Shown here: in pieces, positions 28,723 through 40,200 of the stretch
How the letters are laid out: every line of letters begins with the position of its first letter
Numbering within the stretch: position 1 is the first letter of the stretch
Source of the DNA: an uncultured Muribaculaceae bacterium
GTDB taxonomy: Bacteria > Bacteroidota > Bacteroidia > Bacteroidales > Muribaculaceae
NCBI GenBank assembly: GCA_910579845.1
Contig: CAJTWL010000005.1
Span: forward strand, 1 to 64,000
DNA length: 64,000 nucleotides
Direction: 5' to 3'
The notes under the pieces: model-generated
Seen by the model: only the letters and a program-made list of their open reading frames with translations
Told to the model about the DNA's origin: nothing
Database searches by the model: none
Translations under genes and position numbers: made by a program

Positions 28723-29754
28723 ATGAGTGAAATACAACTCCGTAGATCCAAGACAACTGTTTCGTTCCTGATACTCGGTGCGCTGGTGATTGTGCTGTTT
28801 GCCGCCAATCTTACAATCGGATCCGTAAACATTTCCCCGGCAAAAGTCTTCCGGGTTCTGACCGGAGCGTCAGATGTGGAGACTACCGTACGTTTCATCG
28901 TACTCGACAGCAGACTGCCGGCTGCTATAACCGCACTTCTTGCAGGAGCATCACTTGCTGTATGCGGTCTGATGATGCAGTCGGCATTCCGCAATCCTCT
29001 TGCGGGACCGTCCGTTCTCGGAGTGAACTCCGGAGCGAGTCTCGGAGTCGCATTGGTCATGCTTCTGTGGGGCGGCACCTTTCGAGGCTCGACAATGGGT
29101 ATGACCGGTATATCAGTTGTTATGTCCGGAGCGTTTGCAGGCGCAATGTGTGTAATGGGACTGATACTGTTCCTCTCCAACATACTGCGTAACCCCGTTA
29201 CCCTTATTATCGCAGGCATGATGACTGGATATCTTGTCTCCTCTCTTATCACACTTCTTAATTTTCAGGCAACGGCACAAGGTATACAAAGCTATGTGAT
29301 GTGGGGCATGGGAAGTTTCGGAGGTCAGACCCGCGAAACAATTATTCCTTTTGCCATTCTCACATGCGTGGGACTGATTTTTTCATTGTCACTTGTCAAA
29401 TCCCTCGACCTGCTTTTACTTGGAGAGGATTATGCCCGGAATCTGGGACTTAATCTCCGCCTCACTCGTAATCTTCTGCTTATTGCGACCGGCATTCTGA
29501 GTGCCGTGACAACTGCATATTGCGGTCCCGTATCATTTATCGGTCTGGCAATTCCTCATATAACCCGGCTGTTGTTTCCTACAGACTTCCACCGGCTTCT
29601 CATGCCCGCCTGTATTTTGATGGGAGGAGCTGTAGCGATGCTGTGTAATCTGCTCTGTCTGATTCCGCAAAGCGGTATACTGCCGTTGAATGCCGTGACA
29701 CCATTGATCGGAGCGCCGGTGATTATCTGGGTCATTTTAAAATCACGCAGATGA
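28723..29754 (+). CDS. btuC: Corrinoid ABC transporter permease (FecCD/BtuC family)
   Basis: 343 residues with about ten transmembrane segments. Family motifs include RLPAAITALLAGASLAVCGLMMQ, FRNPLAGPSVLGVNSGA and GPVSFIGLAIPHITRLL. It forms the membrane channel of the B12 importer and overlaps btuD by 4 bp. Confidence 0.93.
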   Translation: MSEIQLRRSKTTVSFLILGALVIVLFAANLTIGSVNISPAKVFRVLTGASDVETTVRFIVLDSRLPAAITALLAGASLAVCGLMMQSAFRNPLAGPSVLGVNSGASLGVALVMLLWGGTFRGSTMGMTGISVVMSGAFAGAMCVMGLILFLSNILRNPVTLIIAGMMTGYLVSSLITLLNFQATAQGIQSYVMWGMGSFGGQTRETIIPFAILTCVGLIFSLSLVKSLDLLLLGEDYARNLGLNLRLTRNLLLIATGILSAVTTAYCGPVSFIGLAIPHITRLLFPTDFHRLLMPACILMGGAVAMLCNLLCLIPQSGILPLNAVTPLIGAPVIIWVILKSRR

Positions 29755-30545
29755 AGAAGACAGATTCATTAACCACACTCCGTTTGCAGAACGTTACCAC
29801 GGGATACCGTCTGAAAGGTCACAAGATCCCGGTAGGGACAGACTATACAGCCACATTACCTGCAGGCAGACTTACATGCCTTTTAGGAGTGAATGGTTCC
29901 GGCAAATCAACATTGTTACGTTCTCTTTCCAAATCTCAGAATATACTGGAAGGAGAGATATTTATAGGGAACCGGAATATTACTTCTGTTCCATATTCGG
30001 AAATCGGCAAACTCATAGGAATAGTACTTACTGAAAGGGTCGATTCCCCCAATATGACGGTTTATGAACTGCTTTCGCTCGGGCGCGCTCCCTACAGCAA
30101 TTTCTGGGGATCAGTTTCGGATGAAGACAGAATCATAATAAAAGAGGCAATGCAAATAATAGGTATCGGCGAACTGGCTGATCGCAAAGTATGTTCACTG
30201 AGTGACGGCGAACGTCAGAAGGTAATGATAGCCAAGACAATCGCACAGCAGACTCCTGTTATTCTTCTTGACGAACCCACTGCGTTTCTTGATTATCCGA
30301 GCAGACTCGAACTTATGATGCTCATGCGCAAGCTGGCACATGAAAACAATAAAACCATTCTTCTATCAACACACGACATTCCGCTTGCCATGCAACTGTC
30401 AGACTATCTTTGGCTTGTCGACAAAGACCGGAAACTTGTCACCGGTACACCCGATGAGCTGGGCACACGTGGAGATATCGGAAACAGTTTCAACAGAGAC
30501 GGAGTGACATACAACCATTCAACGAATACATTCATCAAAAAATAA
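29751..30545 (+). CDS. btuD: Corrinoid ABC transporter ATP-binding protein
   Basis: 264 residues. Walker A GVNGSGKST near residue 45, signature SLSDGERQK, Walker B VILLDEPTAFLD and the switch histidine in LLSTHDIPLA. It powers BtuC; the overlap with btuC indicates coupled translation. Confidence 0.94.
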   Translation: MKKTDSLTTLRLQNVTTGYRLKGHKIPVGTDYTATLPAGRLTCLLGVNGSGKSTLLRSLSKSQNILEGEIFIGNRNITSVPYSEIGKLIGIVLTERVDSPNMTVYELLSLGRAPYSNFWGSVSDEDRIIIKEAMQIIGIGELADRKVCSLSDGERQKVMIAKTIAQQTPVILLDEPTAFLDYPSRLELMMLMRKLAHENNKTILLSTHDIPLAMQLSDYLWLVDKDRKLVTGTPDELGTRGDIGNSFNRDGVTYNHSTNTFIKK

Positions 30546-30555
30546 TAATACAATT

Positions 30556-31137
30556 ATGAAAAAAGTCTATACACGTACCGGAGATGCCGGCACAACATCT
30601 ATTGGAGGAAACGTCAGAGTATCTAAGACTGATCAACGTATCGAGACTCTCGGCTCACTCGACGAACTTAACGTATCGATCGGCATATGCCGTTCTATTA
30701 TGCCGGAAGATTCAAAACTCATGGGTTATCTGAAAAATATCCAGAAATCACTCATGAAAGTGATGAGCAATGTCGCGCTCACCTCTGATTCAAGGGATAA
30801 TCGTGTTCCTGAAATAACAGAAGATATGATTACAGAGATTGAGAATCAGATAGATGACATTACATCCCGCACCTCACAGCCTAAATGCTATATACTTCCC
30901 GGAGGCACCACTCTGTCTGCGTTTCTGCACAAGGCACGTGTAGACACACGCAGAGCCGAGCGGAATCTGTGGAAACTTAATGAGCACGATCCCCTTCCCG
31001 GGAATCTCCTGAAATATGTCAACCGACTTGCCGATCTCTTCTTTATACTCGCACGAACAGAATTATTAAACAACGGACTTGTCGAGGAACATTGGTGTCT
31101 ATCCGATATAGAATTCAACTGTGCTTCAAATAAATAG
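30556..31137 (+). CDS. pduO: Cob(I)alamin adenosyltransferase, PduO type
   Basis: 193 residues with the PduO-type N-terminal motif YTRTGDAGTTSI and the ATP-site helix VDTRRAERNLW. It makes adenosylcobalamin from cob(I)alamin and ATP. It is the last gene of the riboswitch-controlled operon, 10 bp after btuD, so uptake and activation of B12 are co-regulated. Confidence 0.94.
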   Translation: MKKVYTRTGDAGTTSIGGNVRVSKTDQRIETLGSLDELNVSIGICRSIMPEDSKLMGYLKNIQKSLMKVMSNVALTSDSRDNRVPEITEDMITEIENQIDDITSRTSQPKCYILPGGTTLSAFLHKARVDTRRAERNLWKLNEHDPLPGNLLKYVNRLADLFFILARTELLNNGLVEEHWCLSDIEFNCASNK

Positions 31138-31165
31138 TTATATTATATGCTTTTCGGAATAGTTT

Positions 31166-32623
31166 CTAAATCGTGTGGCTCTTCTGAAAGATGTAGAGAA
31201 AGCGTGCAAACATGACAAGAAAGATGGCTGATACAGCAAGTCCGATACCCAAAGCCCATTCATAGGCAATCCTCACTCCCCACAGTTTGTCTGTCAGCGC
31301 TCCGAATCCCTCAGGTGCAAAGAAAATATATGTGACAGTAACGGCTGTCATGAACAAAGCAGGAACGAGAGTGATTATATAAAGTCTTTTCTCTCGTGCC
31401 AAATACACGGTAAGTGTCCATAAAGTAAAGACAGCCAGAACCTGGTTGCACCACGCGAAATACCGCCACAATGCATCGTAGGGAAGCAGCATGACAATAA
31501 AACACAAGACAAAGACAGGGATTGATATTGCAAGACGCTTTACGATCTTCCCCTGCTCTACATGCATGAAATCCGCCGCGATCAGACGCGCCGATCGAAG
31601 GGCTGTGTCTCCCGATGTGATCGGCGCCGCTATTACACCCAATACAGCCAGAACACCGCCGAACGTTCCAAGCCATGTTTTGGAGATATCATTCACCAAT
31701 ACTGCCGGACTTCCGTTTCCAAGAAATTCCTGTAGCCCTGCATATCCGTTTGTGAAAGTGATTGCGGCTGCTGCCCATATCAGTGCCACGATACCTTCTG
31801 CGACCATTGCGCCATAAAAGACAGGACGCGCATGTTTCTCATTCTTCAGACAACGCGCCATCATAGGTGACTGGGTGGCGTGAAAGCCCGAAATGGCACC
31901 GCATGCTATCGAGACGAACATCATCGGGAATATGGGATTCGCTTCTGGATTCTCTTTATGATTGTAGAATTCACTCCAGATCTCCGGCATTTCCGAAGCA
32001 TGGAAATAAAGACCTGCCATAATACCGATCGCCATAAACAACAAAGCTATTCCAAACAGCGGATAGAGTTTCCCTATAAGTTTATCAATCGGAAGTAATG
32101 TGGCAAGCATGTAATATGCAAAAATCACCACAATCCAAAACAAACGGTCAAGAGAAGAGGGTGTCAGCATCGCCAACAAATCGGCCGGATTATAAACAAA
32201 AACCGCCCCGACAAGGATCATCAGCAACAATGCGAATACCCGCATGGTATTCTTCACACCTCCGCCGAGCTGACTACCCACAATCTCAGGCAAGGAAGCG
32301 CCTCCGTTTCTTAGTGACAGCATACCCGAAAGATAGTCATGAACCGCACCTGCAAAGATTGTTCCGAATACAATCCACAGAAATGCCGCCGGACCATACA
32401 TTACTCCCATGATAGCTCCGAAAATCGGACCAAGTCCCGCGATATTCAGAAACTGAATCAAGAAGATTTTCCATGTAGGCAATGGGACAAAATCAACCCC
32501 GTCGGCATGAGTGTGCACGGGAGTTACACGTGAAGGATCCTGTCCGAAAACACGGCTAACAAATTTTCCATAAAATATATATCCCAGAATAAGAATACAA
32601 AGGGCTATAGTGAAAGAAAGCAT
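31166..32623 (-). CDS. cstA: CstA family carbon starvation protein / pyruvate or peptide transporter
   Basis: 485 residues with about 13-15 membrane segments. CstA features: FYGKFVSRVFGQD at the N-terminus, FLIQFLNIAGLGPIFGAIMG, GAVHDYLSGMLSLRNGG and SGFHATQSPMMARC. It is shorter than E. coli CstA (701), matching the short Bacteroidetes class. Characterised members move pyruvate or peptides; the substrate here is not defined. It converges with pduO, with no obvious terminator in the 28-bp gap. Confidence 0.88.
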   Translation of the reverse strand: MLSFTIALCILILGYIFYGKFVSRVFGQDPSRVTPVHTHADGVDFVPLPTWKIFLIQFLNIAGLGPIFGAIMGVMYGPAAFLWIVFGTIFAGAVHDYLSGMLSLRNGGASLPEIVGSQLGGGVKNTMRVFALLLMILVGAVFVYNPADLLAMLTPSSLDRLFWIVVIFAYYMLATLLPIDKLIGKLYPLFGIALLFMAIGIMAGLYFHASEMPEIWSEFYNHKENPEANPIFPMMFVSIACGAISGFHATQSPMMARCLKNEKHARPVFYGAMVAEGIVALIWAAAAITFTNGYAGLQEFLGNGSPAVLVNDISKTWLGTFGGVLAVLGVIAAPITSGDTALRSARLIAADFMHVEQGKIVKRLAISIPVFVLCFIVMLLPYDALWRYFAWCNQVLAVFTLWTLTVYLAREKRLYIITLVPALFMTAVTVTYIFFAPEGFGALTDKLWGVRIAYEWALGIGLAVSAIFLVMFARFLYIFQKSHTI

Positions 32624-32692
32624 AGATTCTGTTGTATTTGAATATCAAATAATCTTAGCTCAGACTATTGATAATTCAATGAAACCTTATTG

Positions 32693-33928
32693 TTATTTTT
32701 CGGAACGATAGACATCACTTCGCATGTGGCGCAAGACCTCACGCTCCCGTTCTGTTTCCTTCTCCAGACTGCGTATCTGTGATTTCAGCGATGCTGAACC
32801 GGATTTGGAATACTTGTGACGTAAATCCGACAAAGACCTCAATTTTGCTTCGAATGACGATTTTGCCGAAAGATATTTCTTCATCATTGTTCTTCCTGAA
32901 CTTGATTTAAAGTCATCCAAAGTATAATACACACGCCCGTTGGAAAGGGGGAATATGAAATCTATCTGCTTTTCCACCGGTCCCGGTGTTATGGAGTTTA
33001 TCTCATCAAGAAGACCGGTATAGTCATCCTCGCCCCATGTCAATTTATAATTCAGGACACGCGCTTTATCGGCAAGATCCGCAGTCTCTTCAACATTATA
33101 ATTGGAGCGGATATCATTCGTTTTGAAAAGATATATCGTAATGTTGTCTTCCAACTTATTTCTATCGGTAGCCCACCACCCCACTCCATTCAGTTCATCG
33201 ATGGCAAGCAGATAATCGTCATAAGGTGAATTATACGGCATTCCCAAATTCTGAGGCTGCAGAAAAGAGCCGTCGGAAGGATCACGAGTCGCTACAAAAA
33301 TATCATAACCTCCTAATGACTGCTCATTGTCCGAAGCATAATAAAGAGTAACGCCATCTGGCATCATAAAGGGATATATGGCATTCGCCTCATCATTCAA
33401 CACGTCAGGCAGAGATGCAGGTGTTCCCCAGGAACCATCGGTCAGTCTTGAGGATTCCATGATGACATAATTCCCCGTTGTGTCGGGTTGTGACCATAAT
33501 TTGTAATCGGAATCCTCGTTTGTAAAAACATAGTCGGCACCTTCTGTCTCAACGGGGAGTCCTGATGCTCCTGAAAGATATCCCGAAGAGAACGGAAGCT
33601 TATACGCTTTAAAGAAATCCTCTTTGGGAACCGATATGCTGTCCAGAATAACAATCTTCTCGACCCTTTCCATAAAATTATCGGCTTGCAGGAGTTCTCT
33701 CTCTGCAACATCCAGCTCCTCAGGTATGTTCTTTTTTGCTTTTTTACGTGCCTCGGCATATAATATGCCGGCACGCTTGAAATCATAATTTAAAAATGCT
33801 TCTCTTCCCTCTGCAATCAGTTCTTCCACACTGGGACCTGTCTGCTTCGCGGCTCTTTTAGGTGCGCCGAATGTATAGATCGGAACAGCTATTAATGTAA
33901 TTATAATTAATTTTCTGAATATCTTCAT
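32693..33928 (-). CDS. PD40 (WD40-like) repeat exported protein
   Basis: 411 residues. The signal peptide ends near FGAPK. Helical TPR-like residues (about 32-90, AREAFLNYDFKRAGILYAEARKKAKK style) are followed by a propeller with PD40 units (YPFMMPDGVTLYYASDNEQSLGGYDIF, GVGWWATDRN), then a basic coiled-coil tail (about 365-411). The arrangement recalls the PorE-like and other cell-envelope PD40 proteins of Bacteroidetes, but no OmpA peptidoglycan-binding domain is present. Function not known. Confidence 0.7.
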   Translation of the reverse strand: MKIFRKLIIITLIAVPIYTFGAPKRAAKQTGPSVEELIAEGREAFLNYDFKRAGILYAEARKKAKKNIPEELDVAERELLQADNFMERVEKIVILDSISVPKEDFFKAYKLPFSSGYLSGASGLPVETEGADYVFTNEDSDYKLWSQPDTTGNYVIMESSRLTDGSWGTPASLPDVLNDEANAIYPFMMPDGVTLYYASDNEQSLGGYDIFVATRDPSDGSFLQPQNLGMPYNSPYDDYLLAIDELNGVGWWATDRNKLEDNITIYLFKTNDIRSNYNVEETADLADKARVLNYKLTWGEDDYTGLLDEINSITPGPVEKQIDFIFPLSNGRVYYTLDDFKSSSGRTMMKKYLSAKSSFEAKLRSLSDLRHKYSKSGSASLKSQIRSLEKETEREREVLRHMRSDVYRSEK

Positions 33929-33951
33929 TATTCTTTTACTTTAAAAAATCT

Positions 33952-36900
33952 TTATAACGCACTCTTTACAGGAGTGAACAATAATGTGAGATGTTGTTTG
34001 CCAAACGGCAGTCTGTATGCATCAAGAGGAAGCGCATTCCAGCTGTTTACGCCTGCTACGCCACTTTGAGCACTGTCCAGCAAAAGATTGACATACGGCA
34101 CTTTCTCAACCTCCTGGAAATGACGCTGGGTCTTATGGTCTCCATTATCGAGCGACTCTATTGAATAACGCAACGCACTACCATAAAACGGTGCCGGAGA
34201 GGTGATCTTCAGTCCTCTGCCGCCTTTGTTCGTCTGTAACCAGAAACGCATATCACTCTTTGTACCGGTCTCCTGCGGGCGGATATACGGATACGCCTGC
34301 TCATCGGCTGTCTGAACATATCTTCCTAAAAATGCAGAGCTTTTGCGATCAGCATAATTCTCTATCGGTCCCCTGCCATAATAATTGGATATATCCATCC
34401 TTTCCGGCATCTGCATCCTGATTCCGAATCTGAACATCTCCGGCACATCTTCAGCATTTTCATCAGGTGTCAATGTGGAATTAAGCAGTATCTGCCCTTC
34501 ACCATTTATCCTGTATGAAAGACTGAGTGTGGATTTTACGGTCGGCATATCATAATCCGCCTTCACGGTAACTACTCCTTTCTCTGTTTCTGAAACATCA
34601 AATCCTTTTAACTTCAATTCCGGATTTCTCCAGACCTTTCTCTTTACAGCGAGATTCGCGCCGTAATCATTATCGGTAGGCGCACGCCAGAACTCAGGAG
34701 CAAGCTTCCCTCCATCGGCAAGCATCGACACATTGTTTACGGTATATTCCACAAGCATTCCGTCCCGACGGTCAAACTCCAGATGAGCTATCGGTGAATC
34801 GATCACAAGACGGTTGCTGTTTGTACTTTTGACTGTCAACACCTGATCGGATATACCCAATACCGGATCGGCAAACCTATATTCTGATAAAGGTAATTGC
34901 GTCCTTGCCTGTACATGACCTGCCGGTACCTGCTGAGACTCTCTCTTGGTTATAAACTCTACATTAAGAAGGGTCTCCTTATCAAGTGAAGGGAGTGTAT
35001 AAGGCAGTATCATACGGACTTTCTGTCCCGGACCGATCTCCGGGAGATTCTGTATTCCTGTTTCCATAACATCTCCATCGGAAAGAAGACTCCACCTCAA
35101 CTGGTAATTGTCAAGATTGCGGAAAAAATTCTCATTATAGATTTCTATTTCACCTTTTTCAAGGTCAACGGGATAAGTCCATATATCCTGATACTGATAT
35201 TTTACTTCATCCATATGAGGATTTAGGACTCTGTCAGGAGAGACCAGACCATTGTCACAAAAGTTATTGTCGGAAGCATCATAAGGATTATAATCGCCTC
35301 CATATGCATATATCTCCTTACCGTCAGATGTTCTCTTGCGCAGACCCTGATCTACAAAATCCCATATGAATCCGCCCTGGTTTTTTGCCTCGGAACGGGT
35401 GAGATCCATATACTCCTTGAATCCGCCTCCACTGTTCCCCATCACATGGTTATATTCACATTGAATGATGGGGCGATACGAAGCCGGATCCTCTGCATAA
35501 CGTTTTACATCTTCCGGCCATGCATACATCGGGCAGTATATATCGGTCCATGGCGATAGTTCCGCACGCTCATACTGAACCGGACGCGATGGATCCTCTT
35601 TCTTTATCCATTTATAAATCTTTTCAAAAGTCGGCCCGTTACCTGCTTCATTACCCATACTCCAGATAATTACTGAGGGATGATTGAAATTACGGGCAAT
35701 ATTCCTCTCATTGCGCTCCATATGGGCTTTCTCCCATTCAGGTCTTATCGCGAGGGTCTTGTCTCCATATCCCATGCCGTGGCTCTCTATATTGGCTTCT
35801 GCAACCACATAAAAGCCAAGTGAGTCACACAAATCGTAGAACTGTACATCATTAGGATAATGGCTTGTACGCACGGCGTTGATATTGTTCTCTTTCATAA
35901 TACGGAGATCCTGAAGCAATCGGTCGCGACTGACAACATATCCTCCATCAGGATCAAGCTCATGACGGTTCACCCCTTTTATGATTATCGGTTTCCCATT
36001 CACAAGCAACTGACTGTTTTTAATCTCCACCTTGCGGAAGCCTACCTTTAGCGGTATCGTCTCCAATGTTTTCGACTTGCCGTTGCCATTCTCTTTGCCG
36101 ACACTGACGTTCAGCGTGTAAAGATTCGGAGTCTCCGCACTCCACAACTCCGGATTCTCTACAGTCATTGTAACCTGCTGTTTACCGGAGCCTGATATAG
36201 AGCTATTTGCGGCAACCCCTCCTGTAGGTGCAAGGAGTTGAAGAAGCACTACGCAATTCCCCTTCAACTTAAGATCTATCTTCAGCTGACCCTCTTTATT
36301 GTCGTTGAGCAGATCCGGAGTCACCCGTATATCCTCAAGTCTCGTATCGGCAGGACGGGTGTAAAGATAACTGTCACGGGCAACACCGCTCAGACGCCAG
36401 AAATCCTGATCCTCAAGATACGTGCCGTCGTTCCAGCGAAATACCTGAAACGATATCTGATTATCTTTACCCGGGACAACATACCCGGTTATATCAAACT
36501 CCGGTTCAAGTTTTGAGTCCTCGCTGTAACCCACAAACTTACCGTTCACCCAAAGATATATATTCGAGGTAACTGAGCCGAAATGAGCTATGATCTCCTC
36601 CCCTTTCCAATCCCTGGGGATATTGATCGTTTTACGATAAGAACCTACATGATTGTTCTTTACAGGGACATATGGAGGGTTATTCTCGAAATCGTTACGC
36701 CATGCATAGCCGATATTGACATATTGTGGATCGCCATATCCGTTAAGCTCCCAGTTACCGGGCACTATCATTGTATCCCATCCCTTATCATTGAAATCTA
36801 CGGTATAGAAATCCGTCGGACGCTGATCGGCATCCTTCACCCAATTGAACTTCCATTCCCCGTTCAGCGAGACTCTCTTTTGTTCCTTTGGAGTAAATGT

Positions 36901-37017
36901 AGCATACATCGGCAATCTATTCACCTGATTCACATTCTGATCCTGCCACTCTTTAAACGTCTGTCCCGAAGCGCCCAACGCACAGACAGCCATCAAAACA
37001 GTCATATATCTTTTCAT
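33952..37017 (-). CDS. lacZ: Glycoside hydrolase family 2 beta-galactosidase, exported
   Basis: 1021 residues from the ATG at 37017, which starts a signal peptide (MKRYMTVLMAVCALGASGQ); the frame is open to 37155 but without signal-peptide character. LacZ-type GH2 order: sugar-binding domain (SLNGEWKFNWV, VPGNWELNGYGDP), immunoglobulin-like domain, TIM barrel with acid/base Glu in SMGNEAGNG and nucleophile Glu in IIQCEYNHVMGNS, then the small-chain domain (RAPTDNDYGAN). Probably periplasmic, acting on beta-galactosides from host or dietary glycans. The PD40 gene follows 23 bp downstream. Confidence 0.93.
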   Translation of the reverse strand: MKRYMTVLMAVCALGASGQTFKEWQDQNVNQVNRLPMYATFTPKEQKRVSLNGEWKFNWVKDADQRPTDFYTVDFNDKGWDTMIVPGNWELNGYGDPQYVNIGYAWRNDFENNPPYVPVKNNHVGSYRKTINIPRDWKGEEIIAHFGSVTSNIYLWVNGKFVGYSEDSKLEPEFDITGYVVPGKDNQISFQVFRWNDGTYLEDQDFWRLSGVARDSYLYTRPADTRLEDIRVTPDLLNDNKEGQLKIDLKLKGNCVVLLQLLAPTGGVAANSSISGSGKQQVTMTVENPELWSAETPNLYTLNVSVGKENGNGKSKTLETIPLKVGFRKVEIKNSQLLVNGKPIIIKGVNRHELDPDGGYVVSRDRLLQDLRIMKENNINAVRTSHYPNDVQFYDLCDSLGFYVVAEANIESHGMGYGDKTLAIRPEWEKAHMERNERNIARNFNHPSVIIWSMGNEAGNGPTFEKIYKWIKKEDPSRPVQYERAELSPWTDIYCPMYAWPEDVKRYAEDPASYRPIIQCEYNHVMGNSGGGFKEYMDLTRSEAKNQGGFIWDFVDQGLRKRTSDGKEIYAYGGDYNPYDASDNNFCDNGLVSPDRVLNPHMDEVKYQYQDIWTYPVDLEKGEIEIYNENFFRNLDNYQLRWSLLSDGDVMETGIQNLPEIGPGQKVRMILPYTLPSLDKETLLNVEFITKRESQQVPAGHVQARTQLPLSEYRFADPVLGISDQVLTVKSTNSNRLVIDSPIAHLEFDRRDGMLVEYTVNNVSMLADGGKLAPEFWRAPTDNDYGANLAVKRKVWRNPELKLKGFDVSETEKGVVTVKADYDMPTVKSTLSLSYRINGEGQILLNSTLTPDENAEDVPEMFRFGIRMQMPERMDISNYYGRGPIENYADRKSSAFLGRYVQTADEQAYPYIRPQETGTKSDMRFWLQTNKGGRGLKITSPAPFYGSALRYSIESLDNGDHKTQRHFQEVEKVPYVNLLLDSAQSGVAGVNSWNALPLDAYRLPFGKQHLTLLFTPVKSAL

Positions 37018-37251
37018 GGTAAATCCATTTTTGAAATTTCCTTCTAAGTTAATAAAAAAACGACCATATGACAACCCATAACGAAAAAACGACAAAGTAT
37101 CCATAAAAGTTATGACACTACATAAGACGGCACAGCATAAAACAAACCGAAACATGGGAAATATCTGCCATAATGACTTATATTTTTTGTTTAAAGAATA
37201 TATTTGACTACCTTTACCATCATTTCAATATTAATTAATTATTCAACTTTC

Positions 37252-40200
37252 ATGAAACAATCTTTTCAGAAAAGCGTAGTGCTTGGATTGGCTTCAGTTA
37301 TTTTAGGCGGTATTTCGGCTGTATCTTTTGCCGATGAATTCGCCACTCTGAGCAAACCTCTGGCTACAGCAATGAAACCGATTACCGGTGTTTCCAAAGA
37401 GATTTCGGAACCGGTACTTAGTTTTAAGGAATTGCCGCAGAGCCTCAAACTGCGCTCAGCCGACATCGAAGCATCCGCGTTTGACGTATCATCAACTGTC
37501 GCGATGGCTGAAGCGACTCCGGGCAGTGCCCCAGTGTATGCGGTAATGATGTATTCATCCGAGTGGGGCGAAGAGAGCGGTGCGAAACGTGGAGTCTATT
37601 CCATCCCTACAGACGGTTCATCCACAACACCGACTGCAATTGCTCTTAACGACGTATTCACAGAATGCGCATTCGCTGTCGGTATGCCGGGCAAATATCA
37701 CTTCGGACAAGTGATCCGTACCGGTGGCGTTATCTTATCTCTGACCATGTATACATACAACACTGCTGACTGGAGCCAGGCTTCTTCTCTCAAAGGAGAT
37801 ATTACTTCACGTAATTTCACGGCATCGGATGCGGCTTACAATCCGGTCACGACTGATGTTTATGGTTCCGTCCTTGACATCAAGCAGAATACATGGGGAT
37901 TGTATCGAATCGTTACGGAAAAGCAGCTTGAATTCAAGAAACTCGCCGACCTTTCAGAGCCGTTTGTTGCAATGTCTTTTACCCCCGACGGGACTTTGTA
38001 TGCTGTCACACAAAGCGGTAAATTCATCAGATATGATCTTGGCACCTATTCTGCCACAGAGATCTCCAACGGGATGCCGTTGTCTACAAAATATACATCC
38101 GGCACACTTGATCCTACCGGCACTAAGTTCTATTACGCCCAATGCGGTGATACCGCATCTTCGCTATACAGCATAGACGTGGCAACCGGTAAAGCATCAA
38201 AAATGTATGATTTTGCAAATGGAGAGGAATTTGTCGGCATGTATCTTCCTTCCGCTTCCCCAAACGGCGCTGTACCGAGTGCCGCAAAGAATCTGACAGC
38301 TACATACTCCGGCAAGGAACTTTCCGGGAAATTCTCATTTACTGCTCCCGAAGGCAATATTGACGGAAGTGCAGGAAGCGGGAACCTTGATTATACGGTA
38401 TACGCCGGTCTTAATAAAGTTGCCGAAGGCAAAACTGAATATGGCAAAACAGTAACACTCGACATCACTGTTCCACGCAACGGAGAATACACCTTCACCG
38501 TTCGTCTTAGAAACACTGCAGGAGAAGGAGAAATTGCCAAAATTATCAAATGGATCGGAGCGGACGTGCCCAAGACTCTGACAACAGCTCCCAGAGTAAC
38601 CTGGGCAGACGGCAAGGCTACCGTAAAATGGTCAGCGCCATATGGTACCACCGGCGTGAACGGCGGCTACGTGAACAGAAGCGATTATACATACAATGTT
38701 ATCAGAAACAACGATGGCAAGGTTGTGGCGGAAAACATCACAGCCACACAAGCAGTCGACGATCTTCCCGAACCTCAGGAAGCTACCCTTTATACATATG
38801 ATGTAATTGTAAATTATGAGGGAGCATCATCACAGCCTACTAAATCTGTCGGTCTGGTAGTTGGAGCGATTAATCCTCCTTTTGCATATGATTTTGACAC
38901 CGACCCGATGCCCTTCTTCACATATCTTGATGCAAACAAAGACAGTAAATACTGGATGTACAGTTCAGTCTACAAACGTCTGCACGTGAATGCAAACACC
39001 ACTAAAGATATGGATGACTGGTTATTCACAACTCCGATAAAACTCCTTGCCGACCATGTCTATACTCTGACATACGAAATCTATGGAGGTACAGCCAACA
39101 AGGAAAACAAAATGGAGGTGTTGCTGGGTACAGCACCATCTGTTGATGGAATGAAAACCGCTGTTCTACAGGATACTGTCGCATATGCAAACGTAGAGAA
39201 GACTCCGCTCGCAGTTACCAATAAAATATGCGTCACACAAGATGACCGCTACTATATCGGATTCCACGCCATCAGTGCCATGAACAATGGTTACAACTGT
39301 ATCAGAAACATCAGGATCTCAAAAGGGACATCCATATATTCCCCGAAAGAGGTTACGGAATTTACGGTATCTCCTGATATGAACGGAGCCCTTCAGGCTG
39401 AGGTTTCACTTATGACACCTACACATAATTTCAGTGAGCAGCAATTGCAGAGTCTTACTTCGGTTGTGATCCGTAATGCAGGTGAAATTGTGAAAACCAT
39501 CCCGAATCCGGAACCGGGCAAGAAATACACCGCTACTGTGACAGTAAAGAACAACGGCATGAATGAGTTCGAGGCCATAGCAGTCAATGAATCAGGAGAG
39601 AGCCAGGTATCTACGGCATCTGCTTTTATCGGTTTTACGGTTCCTAACGCACCTGCTGTCGCATCAATGACAGAAATAGCTCCCGGAAAAGTGACTTTCA
39701 ACTGGAGCGAAGTGAATAAAGACGCATACGGCAAAAGCCTCAATCCATCGTCTTTGAAATATGCAGTAATGGAACTGGATATGAATCAATACAAATGGGT
39801 GACAAGAGCCGAGGGTATCACCGGACTTACACACACCATGCAGCTTATTGCAGAAGATCAGGAACAGGACTTCCTCTCTATGGCAATAGCCGCGGACAAT
39901 GAATACGGTCGCAGCAAATACCGCGCTATCGATCAGGTAGCTATAGGTAAACCCTATACCCTCCCCTTCTTTGAATCAAATGCCGGCAACAGTCTGAGCA
40001 ATACCTTCCTGACAAAGAAATACAACGGAGAGGGACTGGTTCGCTGGAGTCAGGGTCACAACTCATCCATAGAGGGCATGGTTCCGTCGGACGGCGACGG
40101 CGGATATTTATATATGTCAGGAGAGAATGTCGGAGACAAGTCTGGTCTTATATCAGGAAAGATCAGCCTTGAGAATGCAAAGAATCCTGTCTTCTCTATA

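Noticed and set aside
28692..29252. 186-codon minus-strand frame
   Set aside because: Antisense to btuC. The Thr/Arg/Ile-rich, low-complexity translation is typical of the reverse of a membrane-protein gene.
37186..37206. Full promoter for the adhesin-like gene
   Set aside because: A TATATTTG -7-like box is present at 37199-37206, but the nearest TTTG lies only 9 bp upstream instead of 19-21, so it was not listed as a promoter.
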